Shown: positions 8,809 to 20,950 of the stretch, one piece after another
How positions within the stretch are numbered: the first letter of the stretch is position 1
Layout: the number at the start of each line of letters is the position of its first letter
From: Polaribacter reichenbachii
Lineage (GTDB): Bacteria; Bacteroidota; Bacteroidia; Flavobacteriales; Flavobacteriaceae
NCBI RefSeq assembly: GCF_001975665.1
Contig: NZ_CP019419.1
Location: 2,835,501-2,899,500, forward strand
Direction: 5' to 3'
Length of the DNA stretch: 64,000 nucleotides
Notes under the pieces: generated by a model
The model's database searches: none
What the model saw: the letters and a program-made list of their open reading frames with translations, nothing else
Told to the model about the DNA's origin: nothing
Program-made: the position numbers and the translations under genes

Positions 8809-9315
8809 TTAAAAACCAATACTATCAGAAGTTCTGTCAATGTTTTTAAGAGCTGCCATTTTTACAGCAGCAACAGCACATTCTATACCTTTATTACCTA
8901 ATTTTCCTCCAGATCTATCTAAAGATTGTTGTTTGGTATTGTCTGTTAAAACACAGAAAATTACAGGTACATCGTATTTAATATTTAAATCTACAATACC
9001 TTGTGTAACACCTTCACAAACAAAATCGAAATGTTTTGTTTCTCCTTGTATTACATTTCCAATAGCAATAATTGCATCAACTTGTTGAGATTGAATCATT
9101 TTTTTGCATCCATAAACAAGTTCAAAACTACCAGGTACATCCCAAGAAATAATATTTTCTTTAGTAGCACCACAATCTAAAAAAGTTTCTATTGCTCCTT
9201 TTTTAAGGTTCTGAGTAATTTCTGGATTCCATTCAGAAACAACAATCCCAAATCGAAAAGGTTTCGCATTTGGGATTGTTGCTTTATCGTAATATGATAA
9301 ATTGGTTGTAGCCAT
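8809..9315 (-). CDS. ribH: 6,7-dimethyl-8-ribityllumazine synthase
   Basis: Catalyses condensation of 5-amino-6-ribitylaminouracil with 3,4-dihydroxy-2-butanone 4-phosphate, the penultimate riboflavin step. The 168-aa protein has the family signatures: FGIVVSEWNPEIT near the N-terminus, WDVPGSFELVYGCKKM, IAIGNVIQGETKHFDFVCEGVTQGI with the catalytic histidine, and PVIFCVLTDNTKQQSLDRSGGKLGNKG. It forms cytosolic icosahedral or pentameric assemblies. It lies 81 bp downstream of the TPR gene on the same strand, separated by a low-complexity repeat. Confidence 0.97.
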   Translation of the reverse strand: MATTNLSYYDKATIPNAKPFRFGIVVSEWNPEITQNLKKGAIETFLDCGATKENIISWDVPGSFELVYGCKKMIQSQQVDAIIAIGNVIQGETKHFDFVCEGVTQGIVDLNIKYDVPVIFCVLTDNTKQQSLDRSGGKLGNKGIECAVAAVKMAALKNIDRTSDSIGF

Positions 9316-9323
9316 ATTTTTTA

Positions 9324-9386
9324 GTCTTCAGTGTTTAGTTTTCAGTCTTCAGTTTGCCATTTACTGCTTTCTGTTAACTGAAATAC
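9324..9386. repeat. Low-complexity CTTCAGTNTTCAGT-type intergenic repeat
   Basis: The gap between the TPR gene and ribH is built of short imperfect repeats of the form AGTCTTCAGT / TTAGTTTTCAGT (on the other strand ACTGAAGACTGAAAACTAAAC). It has no coding potential. Similar degenerate tandem motifs occur between flavobacterial genes, and the function is unknown. Confidence 0.5.
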
Positions 9387-9396
9387 TGCTTACTTA

Positions 9397-10164
9397 TTAT
9401 TGCGCATATTTTGCTGCATTGATAAATTTTTCTACATCTCTACCTTGATCAGATTTTGGGTAGCTTTCTTTAATTTTAGAAAATAAATCTTCTGCTTTAC
9501 TGTATTCTTTTAAATTCATAGCAGTTTGTCCTGCTTTGTATAAAAATAAAGGAGTTGTAAAATCGTTTGTTTTTTTATTAGCCGCTTTTTCATAATATTC
9601 TAAAGCATCTTCTTCTTGATCAATATCAGAAAAAGCATCTCCAATTGCACCTAATGCAACAGGACCTAACATTTCGTCATCAGAATCAAATTTGCTTAAA
9701 AATTCGATGGCTTTATCATATTGTTTCATTTGTAAATAAGAAACACCAGCATAATAATTTGCCATATTTCCTGCATCTGTACCACTGTAAGAATCTGCAA
9801 TATCTATAAAACCATATTTACCATCAGCACCTTCTAAACCTAGAGTTAAAAGAGAATCTATACCAGAACCAGCAGTTGCTGCTTCATCAAAATATTTTCG
9901 AGGAAAAGCCAATTCGTTAGATGCATCTAACTCATTTGGTTCTACTATATATTTATTATACCCTAAAAAAGCTAAGAAAACAACAACAATTGCTACTAAA
10001 GCACCAAATAAAACTTTGCTATTTTTTTCTATCCATTGTTCAGATTTAGAAGCAGTTTCATCTAAAGTATTAAATACTTCAGCAGTTGTGCTTTCCATAT
10101 TTTCTACTTGTTGTTCTTCTTGTTTATTCTTAGGTTTGTATCCTCTCTTCTTGTATGTTGCCAT
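9397..10164 (-). CDS. Membrane-anchored tetratricopeptide repeat protein (YfgM-like)
   Basis: A 255-aa protein with a charged cytoplasmic N-terminus (~55 residues), one transmembrane helix (VLFGALVAIVVVFLAFLGYN, ~59-78) and a periplasmic region containing TPR-like helices (GNMANYYAGVSYLQMKQYDKAIE, EDALEYYEKAA, KEYSKAEDLFSKIKESYPKSDQG). The architecture matches YfgM/BamD-like envelope chaperone adaptors. The partner is unknown. It is divergent from recF, with 113 bp between starts. Confidence 0.82.
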   Translation of the reverse strand: MATYKKRGYKPKNKQEEQQVENMESTTAEVFNTLDETASKSEQWIEKNSKVLFGALVAIVVVFLAFLGYNKYIVEPNELDASNELAFPRKYFDEAATAGSGIDSLLTLGLEGADGKYGFIDIADSYSGTDAGNMANYYAGVSYLQMKQYDKAIEFLSKFDSDDEMLGPVALGAIGDAFSDIDQEEDALEYYEKAANKKTNDFTTPLFLYKAGQTAMNLKEYSKAEDLFSKIKESYPKSDQGRDVEKFINAAKYAQ

Positions 10165-10277
10165 ATTTCCTTAAAAATTAGTGGCGCAAAAATAGTTTTT
10201 TTAATTGGATTTTAAAAGCGGTTATTTCGCAAAATTTTCAATAATTTGCAATCCGTTTTTAATCTAGTTTTTTATAC

Positions 10278-11357
10278 ATGTATTTACAGAAAATTTCTAT
10301 TGTAAATTTTAAAAATATCGAATCGCAAACCTTTGATTTTCAGGAGAAAATAAATTGTTTTGTGGGTAATAATGGTGTAGGTAAAACCAATGTTTTAGAT
10401 GCAATTTATTACTTGTCTTTTACCAAAAGCTACTTTAATTCTGTGGCTGTACAGAATATTAAACACGGTGAAGGTTTTTTTATGATAGAAGGTAATTACC
10501 TTTTAAATGATAGAATTGAAAAAATTGTTTGTAGTTTAAAAAAGGGACAAAAAAAGGTTTTAAAGAGAAATGAAAAAGCTTACGGAAAATTTTCTGAACA
10601 TATAGGTCAGTTTCCTTTGGTAATCATTTCGCCTGCAGATCGAGATTTGGTTACAGAAGGTAGTGATACGCGTAGAAAATTTATAGATGGTGTAATTTCT
10701 CAACAAAATAAATCGTATTTACAAGATTTAATTGCTTATAATAAAGTATTAAGTCAGAGAAATGCTTTGTTAAAATATTTTGCTGCTAACAGAACTTTCG
10801 ATGCTTTGAATTTAAGTGTTTACGATGAGCAATTAGCTAATTATGCAAGTAAAATTTATAAAATAAGAAAGGCTTTTTTAGAAGAGTTTATTCCTATTTT
10901 TAATAATAAATATCAAATAATTTCTGGTGATAAAGAGCAAGTAAATCTGAATTATAAAAGTCAGTTACACGATTTTAATATGGAAGATTTATTAAAGAAA
11001 TCCTTAGAAAAAGATAGAGTAATTCAATATACGACCTCAGGGATTCATAAAGATGATTTAAGTTTTGAGATTGGAGATTATCCTATTAAAAAGTTTGGTT
11101 CTCAGGGTCAACAGAAATCATATTTAATTGCTTTAAAATTGGCACAGTTTCAGTTTATAAAACAACAATCTAAAGTTACACCTATATTATTGCTAGATGA
11201 TATTTTTGATAAATTAGATGAAAACAGAGTTGCACAAATTATAGACTTAGTAAATAATGATGAATTTGGACAGATTTTTATTACTGATACGCATTCTGAT
11301 AGAACAGAGAATATTTTAAAACAAGGTGATAAAGAATATCAGATTTTTAAGCTGTAG
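10278..11357 (+). CDS. recF: DNA replication and repair protein RecF
   Basis: SMC-like ATPase that helps load RecA at gaps with RecO and RecR. The 359-aa protein has Walker A ([20 protein letters not shown], residues ~29-48), the ABC signature region [19 protein letters not shown], and Walker B with D-loop [14 protein letters not shown]. It is the normal length. It is followed 88 bp later by a DUF721 gene, an arrangement common in this phylum. Confidence 0.97.
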   Translation: MYLQKISIVNFKNIESQTFDFQEKINCFVGNNGVGKTNVLDAIYYLSFTKSYFNSVAVQNIKHGEGFFMIEGNYLLNDRIEKIVCSLKKGQKKVLKRNEKAYGKFSEHIGQFPLVIISPADRDLVTEGSDTRRKFIDGVISQQNKSYLQDLIAYNKVLSQRNALLKYFAANRTFDALNLSVYDEQLANYASKIYKIRKAFLEEFIPIFNNKYQIISGDKEQVNLNYKSQLHDFNMEDLLKKSLEKDRVIQYTTSGIHKDDLSFEIGDYPIKKFGSQGQQKSYLIALKLAQFQFIKQQSKVTPILLLDDIFDKLDENRVAQIIDLVNNDEFGQIFITDTHSDRTENILKQGDKEYQIFKL

Positions 11358-11414
11358 TTTACCTATTTTGAACTTGGCAGTAATATTAAAAAATTAAATA
11401 ATAATTAGTGAAAG

Positions 11415-11440
11415 GCAAATAGCCAAAAACTAAAAGTTAA
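11415..11440. repeat. Degenerate AGCCAAAAGC-type repeat unit upstream of the DUF721 gene
   Basis: The stretch GCAAATAGCCAAAAACTAAAAG resembles the longer copies at 33000-33038 and 34908-34961. It lacks the upstream half of the stem-loop seen in those, so it looks like a partial or eroded copy. Confidence 0.4.
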
Positions 11441-11445
11441 GAATA

Positions 11446-11742
11446 ATGGCAAAGAGAGAAAACGATTCCTTTTCGATAGAAGATTTAATGAAAACCTTTA
11501 TCAAAGAAAATAATTTGAGCAAAGGAATGCAAAAATTAAAAGTAGAAGAAACTTGGAATAAAATGATGGGGCCAGGAGTTGCTACGCATACTACTTCTGT
11601 AAAATTGCAAAATAAGACTTTAATTATTCAATTAAAATCTTCGGTTTTAAGAGAGGAATTAAGTTACGGAAAAGATAAAATCATTAAAATGATGAATGAA
11701 GAATTAGGAGAAACTATTATAACTAAATTGATGTTGGTTTAA
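11446..11742 (+). CDS. DUF721 (DciA-like) domain protein
   Basis: A 98-aa protein of the DUF721 family. The conserved core is present: an early SKGMQKLKVEETWNKMMGPGVATHTTSVKLQNKTLIIQLKSSVLREELSY segment, then a helix KIIKMMNEELG. Family members such as DciA load the replicative helicase in bacteria that lack DnaC/DnaI. The position next to recF supports a DNA-replication role. Whether this short form is the helicase loader is inference. Confidence 0.82.
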   Translation: MAKRENDSFSIEDLMKTFIKENNLSKGMQKLKVEETWNKMMGPGVATHTTSVKLQNKTLIIQLKSSVLREELSYGKDKIIKMMNEELGETIITKLMLV

Positions 11743-11845
11743 ATAAAAAAATGTTCAATAGAGCAATTTGAATAATTGTTTTTTATTGAGTTTTCTGTTT
11801 TTTTTAATCTTAATCTTTATGATTTTGATCAATTTATAGATAAAT

Positions 11846-11883
11846 AAAAAAAGGATTACAATATTTTATTGTAATCCTTTTTT
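11846..11883. terminator. Bidirectional terminator between the DUF721 gene and the beta-galactosidase gene
   Basis: A perfect ~16-bp stem (AAAAAGGATTACAATA with its complement) around a 3-nt TTT loop, flanked by A-run and T-run, so it can work on both strands between the convergent genes. Confidence 0.88.
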
Positions 11884-11902
11884 ATGAATTTTAATTTATC
11901 AA

Positions 11903-15142
<3,240 letters not shown>

Positions 15143-15278
15143 TTATAAATCAAAAGTAATTTTAATTACAGATAAAGTAGAAAACAAATGATTTATAGAG
15201 TATGTTAAATGTTCTTTTAGAAAATAAGTTTTTTATTTAGTGTGTTGATTTTTAGGTTTTTGAATTATTTTAAAGCAA

Positions 15279-15311
15279 AAAAAACTCATAACCAAAAGGT
15301 TACGAGTTTTT
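15279..15311 (-). terminator. Terminator downstream of ndk
   Basis: The stem AAAACTCATAACC / GGTTACGAGTTTT has one mismatch and an AAAA loop, and lies just downstream of the ndk stop. The T-tract on the minus strand suits ndk. The rest of the gap to the beta-galactosidase gene (15131-15278) shows no gene. Confidence 0.8.
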
Positions 15312-15341
15312 AAAAATATTATTTTGAACTTTAATTCTAAA

Positions 15342-15761
15342 TTAGAATTGCTCTCTACCAGAAAAGTGAAAGTTTCCTTCGATTTCAGCATTTTCATCAG
15401 AATCAGAACCATGAACAGCATTTTCTCCCATAGAAGTTGCATATAATTTTCTGATTGTTCCTTCAGCTGCATCAGCAGGGTTTGTTGCACCAATTAAAGT
15501 TCTAAAATCTTCAACTGCATTTTCTTTTTCTAAGATAGCAGCAATTATTGGTCCTCTTGTCATGAACTCAACTAATTCTCCAAAAAACGGACGCTCATTA
15601 TGCACAGCATAAAAAGTTTCTGCATCAGCTTTCGTCATTTGAGTTTTCTTTAACGCTACAATTCTAAATCCTGCAGCATTAATCTTTTCTAAAATTGCAC
15701 CAGTGTGTCCGTTTTCTACAGCATCTGGTTTAAGCATTGTAAATGTTCTATTTGTTGCCAT
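15342..15761 (-). CDS. ndk: Nucleoside-diphosphate kinase
   Basis: Transfers the gamma-phosphate of ATP to NDPs through a phosphohistidine. The 139-aa protein starts [18 protein letters not shown] and contains [17 protein letters not shown] and the active-site region with [16 protein letters not shown], where the H of HGSDS is the phosphorylated residue. Length and motifs are fully standard. A consensus promoter lies immediately upstream. Confidence 0.97.
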   Translation of the reverse strand: MATNRTFTMLKPDAVENGHTGAILEKINAAGFRIVALKKTQMTKADAETFYAVHNERPFFGELVEFMTRGPIIAAILEKENAVEDFRTLIGATNPADAAEGTIRKLYATSMGENAVHGSDSDENAEIEGNFHFSGREQF

Positions 15762-15777
15762 TTTCTATAATTTTCGG

Positions 15778-15807
15778 CAAAAGTACATTTTTTAATGTTA
15801 ATAACAA
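15778..15807 (-). promoter_or_regulatory. Bacteroidetes-type promoter of ndk
   Basis: On the minus strand TACTTTTG (15785-15778) matches the -7 consensus TAnnTTTG, with a TTG 19 bp upstream (15807-15805). The predicted start of transcription gives a leader of only about 10 nt before the ATG at 15761. Confidence 0.6.
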
Positions 15808-15808
15808 G

Positions 15809-16840
15809 TTAATGATATACTTGTATTAATTCTTGTTGCAATATGTTGTCTTTCCCTCTCATCTGCATCGTAATTTTATTTTTATCAAAATTAAATTTTA
15901 ACACCCCAAAACTAATTTTAGAAATAACTTTTTGTATTCTATATTGATTGGGTTCAGATGTAAAACCTTCATAAGAATGTGTTAATCCACTAGATGTAAA
16001 ATCGATTAAAGGGTAGGATAAAGCATCAACAATAGTTTTAGAAAATTCAGAGATATGCCTGTCTCCAGAAAGTAATAACACTTTTTTTGCTTTAGATTCT
16101 TTAATTATTTTTTTTAGTTGATCTACTTCATGCGGAAAATTTCCCCAAGTTTCAAAACCGTGTTCAGCAGATAAAACTTGTATGCTGCTTACAATTACAT
16201 TAAAGTCTGCCTTAGAATTTGTTAATTCAGATTTCAACCATTTCCATTGAGTATCACCCAAAATGGTACCTTCTCCATATTTATTTGGGGTATATCTTTT
16301 TTTTCCTTTTGCCTCTGTTAAGGCTGTTCTATGATATCTAGTATCTAAGATAATTACTTTAACACTTCCTTTTTCTGTCTTAAATTCTTTAGAATGATAA
16401 ACTCCAGATCTTGTTCTTCTTTCACTTTTTTTATCAACATTTAAAAAATCTAAAAATAATTGTTGAGCTTCTTTCTTTTTTGGGAATTCAGTTCCACCAT
16501 CATTTATACCATAATCGTGATCATCCCAAGTAGCCATAATAGGCATACTATTTTGTATGGTTTTATATTCTTCTTGGTTTAATAATATATTATAATCCTT
16601 TTTCATTTTATGCATATTTTCTGTGTCTGAGTAAATAATATCTCCACCCCAAATCCATAAATCCGGATTATTTTTGTGAACTTCTTGCCATAAAACATTG
16701 GTTTCGTTTTGTTTGTTGCAAGAACCAAAAGCAATAGTAAAATCTGCTTTACGAGTTGTAACTTGTTTTGAGTTCGTTTGCTTTGCTACACAAGAAAAAA
16801 GTATAGTGCTAGCAATAATGATTATAAATATTTTTTTCAT
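15809..16840 (-). CDS. PhoD-like metallophosphoesterase lipoprotein
   Basis: A 343-aa lipoprotein (signal MKKIFIIIIASTILFSC) with an alkaline-phosphatase-D type calcineurin-like domain. Visible motifs are TIAFGSCNKQNE, LWIWGGDIIYSD, ATWDDHDYGIND and LLLSGDRHISEF, together supplying the metal ligands. It probably hydrolyses phosphodiesters or phosphomonoesters outside the inner membrane. The frame stays open to 16915, but the start at 16840 directly precedes the lipoprotein signal and is preferred. Confidence 0.88.
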   Translation of the reverse strand: MKKIFIIIIASTILFSCVAKQTNSKQVTTRKADFTIAFGSCNKQNETNVLWQEVHKNNPDLWIWGGDIIYSDTENMHKMKKDYNILLNQEEYKTIQNSMPIMATWDDHDYGINDGGTEFPKKKEAQQLFLDFLNVDKKSERRTRSGVYHSKEFKTEKGSVKVIILDTRYHRTALTEAKGKKRYTPNKYGEGTILGDTQWKWLKSELTNSKADFNVIVSSIQVLSAEHGFETWGNFPHEVDQLKKIIKESKAKKVLLLSGDRHISEFSKTIVDALSYPLIDFTSSGLTHSYEGFTSEPNQYRIQKVISKISFGVLKFNFDKNKITMQMRGKDNILQQELIQVYH

Positions 16841-16904
16841 TTTGATTTTAGTTTGCGCAATCAAATGTAGCAGAAAATATATTTTAATCAATGTTATTAA
16901 ATTG

Positions 16905-16912
16905 TATATTCG
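16905..16912 (+). promoter_or_regulatory. -7 promoter element just upstream of nrnA
   Basis: TATATTCG is one base from TAnnTTTG and ends 7 bp before the nrnA ATG (16919). If used, the transcript would start at or next to the ATG. No clear -33 TTTG is seen at the usual distance. Confidence 0.4.
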
Positions 16913-16918
16913 CAAATT

Positions 16919-17947
16919 ATGATTTTGAAAGGACTTGAAGATTTAAAAGGGTTTTTAGAAGAACCAAAAAAAATAGTAATTGTAGGACATAGAAATCCTG
17001 ATGGAGATGCAATGGGTTCTACATTGGCTTTAAAGCATTATTTAGATAAAAAAGGACATAAAAGTACAGTTGTTATGCCTAATGATTACCCAGATTTTTT
17101 AAACTGGTTGCCAGGTACAGATTCAACTTATTTATTCGATTGGCAAAACAAACAATCTAAAAGAGCAATCAATAATTCTGATATTATTTTCTTGCTAGAT
17201 TTTAATGCTTTGCATAGAGTAGGTAGTGATATGCAAAACACTTTAGAAGCATATAAAAATGATTTTGCTATGATAGATCATCATCAACAACCAGATGATG
17301 TAAAATACATGTATTCTGATACTGAGATTTGTTCTACTTGTCAAATGGTGTATCAATTTATTGAAATGAATAACGATTTAGATGTAATTGATGCCAATAT
17401 TGCTACTTGTTTATATACAGGTATAATGACAGATACAGGTTCTTTTCGATTTAGATCTACCACAAGTACAACGCACAGAATTATTGCAGATTTAATTGAT
17501 AAAGGTGCTGAAAACGATAGAATTCATAACAACGTTTACGATGCCAATTCTTACAATAGATTGTTGTTATTAGGGCAGGCATTAAGTAATTTACAGATTT
17601 TACCTAATTACAAAACAGCTTATATAACCTTAACTGATGCAGAAAAGAAGCGTTTCGATTTTAAAAAAGGAGATACAGAAGGTGTTGTGAATTATGCGTT
17701 ATCGTTAAAAGGAATAATTTTTGCAGCTATTTTTATTGAAGATAAAGAGCAAGGAATTATTAAAATATCGTTTAGATCTAAAGGTAATTTTTCTGTAAAT
17801 CAATTTGCCAGAAATCATTTTAATGGCGGAGGCCATGATAATGCAGCAGGCGGTAGGTCAGATTTACCAATGGCACAAACAATAACAAAATTCACATCTT
17901 TAGTTCCAGAATATCAACAAGAATTAGAAACCTCTTATGAAGCATAG
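16919..17947 (+). CDS. nrnA: Bifunctional oligoribonuclease/PAP phosphatase NrnA (DHH-DHHA1)
   Basis: A 342-aa DHH phosphoesterase. Motifs in order are VGHRNPDGDAMGS, LLDFN, AMIDHHQQPDD (the DHH motif), TGIMTDTGSFRFRS, and the DHHA1 GGGHDNAAGG near the C-terminus. Degrades nano-RNAs and dephosphorylates 3'-phosphoadenosine 5'-phosphate in the cytosol. Flavobacteria lack Orn, so this is probably the main oligoribonuclease. It overlaps gldI by 11 bp and heads the PPIase operon. Confidence 0.93.
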   Translation: MILKGLEDLKGFLEEPKKIVIVGHRNPDGDAMGSTLALKHYLDKKGHKSTVVMPNDYPDFLNWLPGTDSTYLFDWQNKQSKRAINNSDIIFLLDFNALHRVGSDMQNTLEAYKNDFAMIDHHQQPDDVKYMYSDTEICSTCQMVYQFIEMNNDLDVIDANIATCLYTGIMTDTGSFRFRSTTSTTHRIIADLIDKGAENDRIHNNVYDANSYNRLLLLGQALSNLQILPNYKTAYITLTDAEKKRFDFKKGDTEGVVNYALSLKGIIFAAIFIEDKEQGIIKISFRSKGNFSVNQFARNHFNGGGHDNAAGGRSDLPMAQTITKFTSLVPEYQQELETSYEA

Positions 17948-18467
17948 TTTTTTGTTTTTTTTGATGTTAATTTGTTTTTCGTGCTCAAAAATTGAGCCTA
18001 GAAAACCAATTAATCCTAAACCATCTACCACACTTTATTTTGAAGCTATGCAACAAAATAAAATTTTAAATAGACAGGAAGATGATAAGATTTTACAAAT
18101 CATAAAAAACGATTCTTTAAGTACTTATTATCAATCTTCAAATGGATTTTGGTACAAATACATCAACAAAATTAAAGAAGATTTACCAACGCCTAATAAA
18201 GGAAACGAGGTAACTTTTGAGTACAATATTACAGATTTAAGAGATTCTATAATTTATAGTAAACAAGAATTAGGAATTAAAACGTACGCTATAGATAAAC
18301 AAGACATAATTTCTGGTTTACAAAAAGGAATAAAGTTGATGAAAATAGGAGAAACCATTACATTTGTAATTCCGTCTTATAGCGCTTTTGGTATTGCAGG
18401 CGATGGAAAAAAAATTGGAATAAATCAATCAATAAAAAGTACAGTAACATTAATAAATATTAAATAA
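17937..18467 (+). CDS. gldI: Gliding motility-associated FKBP-type peptidyl-prolyl isomerase GldI
   Basis: A 176-aa lipoprotein (MKHSFLFFLMLICFSC) with one FKBP domain (residues ~65-176: GNEVTFEYNITDLRDSIIY, ISGLQKGIKLMKIGETITFVIPSYSAFG). In Flavobacterium johnsoniae, GldI is needed for gliding and type IX secretion, probably as a folding factor for periplasmic or outer-membrane gliding proteins. The assignment rests on the lipoprotein-FKBP form and its place directly after nrnA. The start overlaps the nrnA end by 11 bp. Some catalytic FKBP residues may be replaced; activity is not shown by sequence. Confidence 0.88.
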   Translation: MKHSFLFFLMLICFSCSKIEPRKPINPKPSTTLYFEAMQQNKILNRQEDDKILQIIKNDSLSTYYQSSNGFWYKYINKIKEDLPTPNKGNEVTFEYNITDLRDSIIYSKQELGIKTYAIDKQDIISGLQKGIKLMKIGETITFVIPSYSAFGIAGDGKKIGINQSIKSTVTLINIK

Positions 18468-18477
18468 ACAAATAAAA

Positions 18478-19203
18478 ATGAGAGTATTAAAAAATTTAGC
18501 AATTATTACGGTTTTAGGAACAATGGTTTCATGCGGAAATCAAGTAAAAAACGCAAGTTCTTTAGAAACTGAAATAGATTCAGCTAGTTACGCTTTAGGT
18601 ATGGATATGGCTTTAAAAGTAAAAGCTAATTTTGATAAAGCAGATACAGATTTATTTTTACAAGGATATAGAAACGGAATCGATTCTACAAACTTGTTAA
18701 TCGAAGAAAAAGACTTAAATAATTTTTTAAGAGTTTTCTTTCAAAAACAACAAGCAGAAAAAATGAAAGAGCAGCAAGCTAAAGCAGAAAAAGATGCTTT
18801 AATAAAATTTGCTGATAACAAAAAAGCTGGAGAAGAATTTTTAGCATTAAATAAAGTTAAAGATGGTATAGAAACTACAGAAAGTGGTTTACAATATATT
18901 GTTCTTAAAGAAGGTAAAGGAGAAAATATTAAGCCAACAGATAAAGTTAAAATTCATTATCATGGAACTACAATCGATGGTGAGGTTTTTGATAGTACAG
19001 TAGACAGAAAATCGCCATATACATCTAATGCAAATGTTTTTGTACCAGGATTTAATGAAGCGTTATCTTTAATGAAAGTAGGTTCTAAATACAAAGTTTT
19101 TATTCCTCAAGAATTAGCATATGGTGCACAACAAAGAGGACAATTAATTAAACCTTTTTCTACTTTAGTTTTTGAAATTGAAATGTTAGAAATTATAAAG
19201 TAA
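18478..19203 (+). CDS. FKBP-type peptidyl-prolyl cis-trans isomerase lipoprotein
   Basis: A 241-aa FkpA/Mip-like lipoprotein. The signal ends at MVSCGNQ. An N-terminal helical dimerisation region carries SYALGMDMALKVK, a long charged helix (QKQQAEKMKEQQAKAEKDAL) links it to the C-terminal FKBP domain (KVKIHYHGTTIDGEVFDSTVDR, VPGFNEALSLMKVGSKYKVFIP, AYGAQQ). It is expected to be a periplasmic chaperone/PPIase. It begins 10 bp after gldI. Confidence 0.92.
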   Translation: MRVLKNLAIITVLGTMVSCGNQVKNASSLETEIDSASYALGMDMALKVKANFDKADTDLFLQGYRNGIDSTNLLIEEKDLNNFLRVFFQKQQAEKMKEQQAKAEKDALIKFADNKKAGEEFLALNKVKDGIETTESGLQYIVLKEGKGENIKPTDKVKIHYHGTTIDGEVFDSTVDRKSPYTSNANVFVPGFNEALSLMKVGSKYKVFIPQELAYGAQQRGQLIKPFSTLVFEIEMLEIIK

Positions 19204-19206
19204 TAA

Positions 19207-20364
19207 ATGAAAAAATCAATCTATATTTTAGCTAGTTTCTTTTTAATTGTTGGTTGTCAATCTCCAAAATATAAAGATTTACAAGAAGGTTTGTATGCAG
19301 AAATACAAACAAATAAAGGCGATATTTTATTAGAATTGTATCCAGAAGCTGCACCAATGACGGTTGCAAACTTCGTTTCTTTATCAGAAGGTACAAACAA
19401 TAGAGTTTCAGATTCTTTAAAAGGAGAAAAATTCTATGATGGAATTCGTTTTCATAGAGTTGTAAATAATTTTGTGATTCAAGGAGGAGATCCAACAGAA
19501 ACAGGAAGAGGAACAGCGGGTTATAGATTTGGTAGTGAGTTTACTAAAGATGAAAATGGTAATTTGTTGAATAAACATGATGATGCAGGAATGTTATCTA
19601 TGGCAAATGGAGGACCAGATTCTAACGGAAGTCAGTTTTTTATAACCCACAATCCTATTCCGCATTTAGATGGTAAACATACTGTTTTTGGTAAAACTAC
19701 TGTAAACTCGATTCAATTAGAAGCTTTAAAAACTAAAATACAAGATTCTTTAGGCTTAGTAAAAGCGATCGATTCTTTAAGAATGGCGGTTGTAAATAGT
19801 ATTGTGCAATTCGATACTATAAATACAATCGAAATTATTAGAATTGGTAGTAAAGCAAAATCCTTTGACGCTCCTGAAGTATTTGATGCAGAATTAATGA
19901 AATTTGCTAATAGTAAAAAGGATAGAGAAAAAGAAGTATTGAATGCAGAAACAGCAAGGTATTCTAAATATTTAGAAGATAAAGTTGCTTTTTTAGCTAA
20001 AATGGATGAAAGTAAAGCAAAAAAAACAAGCTCTGGTTTGCGAATTTTAATGCTTAAAAATAACCCATCAGGCGAAAAAGTAGTAACTAACAAACCAATT
20101 AAAGCGCATTTTACTTTGTATACTGCAGATGGTAATAAAATACAATCTACAGAAGATTCTGGTCAGCCATTTGTTTTTCAATTAGATGATGCAGAAAGAC
20201 CAATGATTACTGGTTTTAAAGAAGGAGTTGCAGATATGAGAGTAGGTGAAAAAGTACGTCTTTTTATCCCTTATTATATTGGTTTTGGTGAGGCAAAATA
20301 CGGTCCTTTCCCAGCAAAATCTGATTTAGTTTTTGAAGTAGAAATTTTAGAAATAAACAAATAA
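19207..20364 (+). CDS. Cyclophilin-FKBP fusion peptidyl-prolyl isomerase lipoprotein
   Basis: A 385-aa lipoprotein (signal ending VGCQSPKYKD) joining two unrelated PPIase folds. Residues ~30-215 are a cyclophilin (IRFHRVVNNFVIQGGDPTETGRG, MANGGPDSNGSQFFITH, LDGKHTVFGKT). Residues ~285-385 are an FKBP-like domain (KAHFTLYTADGNKIQSTEDSG, MITGFKEGVADMRVGEKVRLFIP, FEVEILEI). It starts 3 bp after the FKBP gene. It is the third PPIase in a row, which suggests an envelope-folding operon. Confidence 0.9.
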   Translation: MKKSIYILASFFLIVGCQSPKYKDLQEGLYAEIQTNKGDILLELYPEAAPMTVANFVSLSEGTNNRVSDSLKGEKFYDGIRFHRVVNNFVIQGGDPTETGRGTAGYRFGSEFTKDENGNLLNKHDDAGMLSMANGGPDSNGSQFFITHNPIPHLDGKHTVFGKTTVNSIQLEALKTKIQDSLGLVKAIDSLRMAVVNSIVQFDTINTIEIIRIGSKAKSFDAPEVFDAELMKFANSKKDREKEVLNAETARYSKYLEDKVAFLAKMDESKAKKTSSGLRILMLKNNPSGEKVVTNKPIKAHFTLYTADGNKIQSTEDSGQPFVFQLDDAERPMITGFKEGVADMRVGEKVRLFIPYYIGFGEAKYGPFPAKSDLVFEVEILEINK

Positions 20365-20365
20365 T

Positions 20366-20947
20366 TTGTTCGATTTTATAATTCAAAAAGATCAAGAATT
20401 ATTAATATTCTTTAATAGTTTAGGAAGTGAACAATGGGACCCATTTTGGTTGGCAATAACCAAGCAATTTAATTGGGCTCCATTGTTCCTTTTTGTTATT
20501 ATTTTAATCTTCAAATTCTTCGGATGGAAACGTGGTAGTTTTGTAATATTATCACTTATAATTTTAGTAGCTTTTTCAGATCAGTTTGTAAATTTGATTA
20601 AGAATACCATAGAAAGATTAAGACCAAATAATAATCCAGAAATAAATCATATTATTAGAACTTTTTCTTATTCTCCTAAAGGATTTAGTTTTGTTTCTGG
20701 CCACGCAACAACATCTACATTTTTCTCTGTATTTGTAATTCTTTTACTTAGAGATAAGTTCAAATACATTTACTTTATTTTAATTTTTCCGCTTTTATTT
20801 TCTTTTAGCAGAATGTATTTAGGAGTACATTTTCCTTTGGATGTTACAATGGGCGCTTTAATTGGTTTTATACTTGCAAATTTATACTACTTGCTGTTTA
20901 ATAAAGTAGATCAGAAGTTGTTCGCAAATCAAATTGCACAAGAGTAA
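20366..20947 (+). CDS. PAP2 superfamily membrane phosphatase
   Basis: A 193-aa multi-pass protein with the three PAP2 phosphatase signatures: KNTIERLRPNN (KxxxxxxRP), FVSGHATTS (PSGH-like, with F-V-SGH) and SRMYLGVHFPLDVTMG (SRxxxxxHxxxD). Likely dephosphorylates undecaprenyl pyrophosphate or a lipid phosphate at the periplasmic face. It starts with TTG 1 bp after the stop of the cyclophilin gene, so it is probably coupled to that operon. It converges on the gene at 20951 with a 3-bp gap. Confidence 0.88.
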   Translation: MFDFIIQKDQELLIFFNSLGSEQWDPFWLAITKQFNWAPLFLFVIILIFKFFGWKRGSFVILSLIILVAFSDQFVNLIKNTIERLRPNNNPEINHIIRTFSYSPKGFSFVSGHATTSTFFSVFVILLLRDKFKYIYFILIFPLLFSFSRMYLGVHFPLDVTMGALIGFILANLYYLLFNKVDQKLFANQIAQE

Positions 20948-20950
20948 AAG

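Noticed and set aside
15233..15493. 86-aa frame antisense-register to ndk
   Set aside because: Shadow frame of ndk on the same strand with Met/Lys-rich nonsense; ndk itself is fully conserved.
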